From NCBI GenBank assembly GCA_016791425.1, contig JAEUMQ010000001.1, positions 623,138 through 687,137 on the forward strand: 64,000 nucleotides of DNA. The letters are read 5' to 3'. Below the pieces are notes generated by a model, which was not told the DNA's origin, searched no databases, and saw only the letters and a program-made list of their open reading frames with translations. Positions within the stretch are counted from its first letter, which is position 1. Each line of letters starts with the position of its first letter. This document shows positions 62,266 to 64,000 of this stretch, one piece after another. The translations under genes and the position numbers were made by a program. Origin of the DNA: Hyphomonadaceae bacterium. GTDB lineage: Bacteria; Pseudomonadota; Alphaproteobacteria; Caulobacterales; Aquidulcibacteraceae.

Positions 62266-63248
62266 CCAGCGCGGGCGTCTATCTCCGCACCTATCTGGAG
62301 CAGCTCTCGCCGTGGCTCGACGACCCTGACATCGCCGACATCCTCATCAACCGGCCGGGCGAAGTGTGGATCGAAGGCGTTCACGGCGGGCTGGCGCGCG
62401 TGGACGCGCCGGGGATTACAACGCCGATCCTAAGCCGGCTGGCGCAGCAGATCGCAGCGGCCTCGCACCAGGGAGTCAATCGCGAACATCCCCTGCTCGC
62501 GGCGACCTTGCCGGGCGGTGCGCGCGTGCAAGTCGTGGCGCCTCCGGCGACGCGCGAGCACGCGGCGTTCGCGATACGCAAGCACGTTGTGGCGGACCTG
62601 ACGCTCGATCACTACCATCAGACCGGCGCGTTCGCCCACACGCGTCGCAGCGGCGCGGCCGACACGAGCGAGCTTGATCGAACGCTGGAGCGGCAGCTCG
62701 GCGCGGGCGACATCCCGCTCTTCCTGCGCACGGCGATCCGCGGCGGCAAGAACATCGTCGTCAGCGGCGGTACCGCCAGCGGCAAGACCACGTTCCTGAA
62801 CGCGCTGCTGAAGGAGGTCCCGACCAACGAGCGGATCATCCTCATCGAGGATACGCCGGAAGTGAAGTTCGAACACCCCAACGCCGTCGGACTCGTGGCG
62901 GTGAAGGGCGAGCTCGGCGAAGCGCGCGTCGGTGTGGACGAGTTGCTACAGGCGGCGCTCCGCATGCGGCCGGACCGCCTGCTCGTCGGCGAAATACGCG
63001 GGCCGGAGGCGTTCACGTTTCTTCGCGCCATCAACACGGGCCATCCCGGCTCGATCACCACAGTGCACGCCGACAGCCCGAAGGGCGCTCTCGACCAGAT
63101 CGCCTTCATGACCCTGCAGGCCGGCCTGACGCTGACGCGTGCGGACGTGCTCGAGTATGCGCAGAGCGTGATCGACGTGATCGTGCAGCTGACGCGCGCA
63201 GGCGGGATGCGCGCGGTGTCCGACATCGTGTTCAACGGCGCGCGATAG
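62262..63248 (+). CDS. virB11: VirB11-family ATPase
   Basis: 328-aa hexameric ATPase. Walker A GGTASGKT (169-176), Asp-box ILIEDTPEVKF, Walker B RPDRLLVGEIRGPEAF and the His-box GHPGSITTVHADS. The start is GTG, overlapping the virB10 stop. Last gene of the operon; stop is 26 bp from the convergent DUF1501 gene. Confidence 0.95.
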   Translation: MTSAGVYLRTYLEQLSPWLDDPDIADILINRPGEVWIEGVHGGLARVDAPGITTPILSRLAQQIAAASHQGVNREHPLLAATLPGGARVQVVAPPATREHAAFAIRKHVVADLTLDHYHQTGAFAHTRRSGAADTSELDRTLERQLGAGDIPLFLRTAIRGGKNIVVSGGTASGKTTFLNALLKEVPTNERIILIEDTPEVKFEHPNAVGLVAVKGELGEARVGVDELLQAALRMRPDRLLVGEIRGPEAFTFLRAINTGHPGSITTVHADSPKGALDQIAFMTLQAGLTLTRADVLEYAQSVIDVIVQLTRAGGMRAVSDIVFNGAR

Positions 63249-63274
63249 CGCGCCTCCGGCAAATCGAGAACGCG

Positions 63275-64000
63275 CTAAACGAAGGCGAGGTTGCGCTGCG
63301 TGAAGTTGGCGAGGTTGGGGAAGATCGACAGAAGCGCCGAGTCCGACACCCCAAGCCAGGCCCCAAGCGTAGCGCCCAATTGATCCACCGACATTTGCGG
63401 GATCAGGATGTTGCCGGACATGTTGGGATTGCTGAAGCTTCCCTGATCCACGCCGAGCGTGGGATATTGGCCATAGATGCGCCGCCCGCTGACCGCGCCG
63501 CCCATGATGAAATGATGCGCGCCCCAGGCGTGATCGGTGCCGTCGCCGTTGGTGGTGAAGGTGCGCGAGAAATCCGATGCCGTGAACGTGGTCACGAGCG
63601 AGCGCATGTCGATGCCGCCGATATTGGCGAGCACGCCGTCGAAATACGACATCGCGTGGCCTACGCGGTTCAAGAGCACGGATTGAGTGGAGTTCTGGAC
63701 GTCGTGATTGTCCCAGCCGCCGAGGCTGACGAAGAACACTTGGCGCCGGAGGCCCAGGGTGGCGTTCGCCGCGATCAACCGTGCGATGGTCTGCAGCTGC
63801 ACCGCAAGCTGGTTGGTTTCGCTGGCCCCGGTGACGGGATTCACAATCTGCGCTGGAGCTGGGATGGCCGTGACGGCCGCAGCAGTGAAGGAATCGTTCA
63901 GCGTCGTGGCGGAATCCATCGAGCGGACAACACGCGCTGCGTGATCGACGCCGAAATAGTTCGCGCCACCCGTATCGCGGATGATCTCCGCCAGGCGCGA
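63275..64000 (-). CDS. DUF1501 protein, 5' end beyond the window
   Basis: The frame is open from the window's right edge to 63275, about 241 codons, so the start lies outside. DUF1501 motifs are QVFFVSLGGWDNHDVQ, TFTASDFSRTFTTNGDGTDHAWGAHHFIMGG and the terminal IPQMSVDQLGATLGAWLGVSD. These exported proteins relate to the sulfatase/phosphatase fold and usually pair with a DUF1800 gene; function is unknown. Confidence 0.88.
   Translation of the reverse strand, partial: SRLAEIIRDTGGANYFGVDHAARVVRSMDSATTLNDSFTAAAVTAIPAPAQIVNPVTGASETNQLAVQLQTIARLIAANATLGLRRQVFFVSLGGWDNHDVQNSTQSVLLNRVGHAMSYFDGVLANIGGIDMRSLVTTFTASDFSRTFTTNGDGTDHAWGAHHFIMGGAVSGRRIYGQYPTLGVDQGSFSNPNMSGNILIPQMSVDQLGATLGAWLGVSDSALLSIFPNLANFTQRNLAFV

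Noticed and set aside
1-64000. CRISPR arrays, rRNA and intact tRNA genes
   Set aside because: I looked for regular spaced repeats and for tRNA/rRNA consensus segments and saw none beyond the short tRNA-Ser-like fragment.

Overview
The window is GC-rich, gene-dense DNA from an alphaproteobacterium. A RegB/RegA redox two-component pair, an rplU-rpmA pair followed by GNAT genes, TonB-dependent receptors, many 4-bp ATGA gene overlaps and several TTG/GTG starts support this. A Caulobacterales/Hyphomonadaceae- or sphingomonad-like lineage is my inference; there is no rRNA or tRNA to settle it.

Layout. 0-6.5 kb is core-like: the 3' part of regB, regA, an M20 peptidase, a DJ-1/PfpI protein, then leftward rplU, rpmA, two GNAT acetyltransferases and a DUF4188 protein. 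6.5-16.4 kb is a sulfur-acquisition block: two TauD/TfdA-type dioxygenases, an Rrf2 regulator with clustered cysteines, a TonB-dependent receptor and a complete sulfate ABC transporter (sbp-cysT-cysW-cysA). 16.4-18.5 kb holds a P4-type tyrosine integrase beside a short match to a tRNA-Ser 3' end, then about 640 bp without a recognisable gene.

18.5-45.9 kb is the most interesting part: a catabolic cluster of mostly divergent operons. It encodes a TonB receptor, esterase, three MFS transporters, a Tat-exported GMC dehydrogenase with its small subunit, a GH3 beta-glucosidase, a ThuA-like protein, three sugar-isomerase-fold (TIM barrel) proteins, a Gfo/Idh/MocA oxidoreductase, a flavin-dependent monooxygenase, a decarboxylase-type amidohydrolase, a metallo-beta-lactamase-fold protein, a glucokinase and two related TetR regulators. 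One isomerase-fold gene lies directly behind a DUF6379 gene; that pair matches the two subunits of the known C-glycoside deglycosidases. I infer a pathway in which a glycoside crosses the outer membrane, is oxidised at sugar C3 in the periplasm, imported, cleaved, and its sugar phosphorylated. Eleven copies of an inverted repeat, TAGAAT-N4-ATTCTA, lie in the promoter gaps of this cluster and I saw none elsewhere, which defines a TetR-type regulon by sequence alone.

45.9-48.5 kb is decayed DNA: an IS110 transposase scrap joined to a broken CocE/NonD hydrolase, two small heat-shock genes and a marC gene, all frameshifted. 48.5-54.5 kb carries a large unknown protein, an AraC regulator, an OmpA-like protein, a small unknown and a secreted trypsin-FGE fusion. 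54.8-63.2 kb is a tight VirB-type type IV secretion operon (virB1, 2, 3, 4, 6, 8, 9, 10, 11). The window ends inside a DUF1501 gene on the other strand.

The integrase at one end and the secretion operon at the other raise the possibility of an integrative element, but no relaxase, coupling protein or second attachment site is visible.
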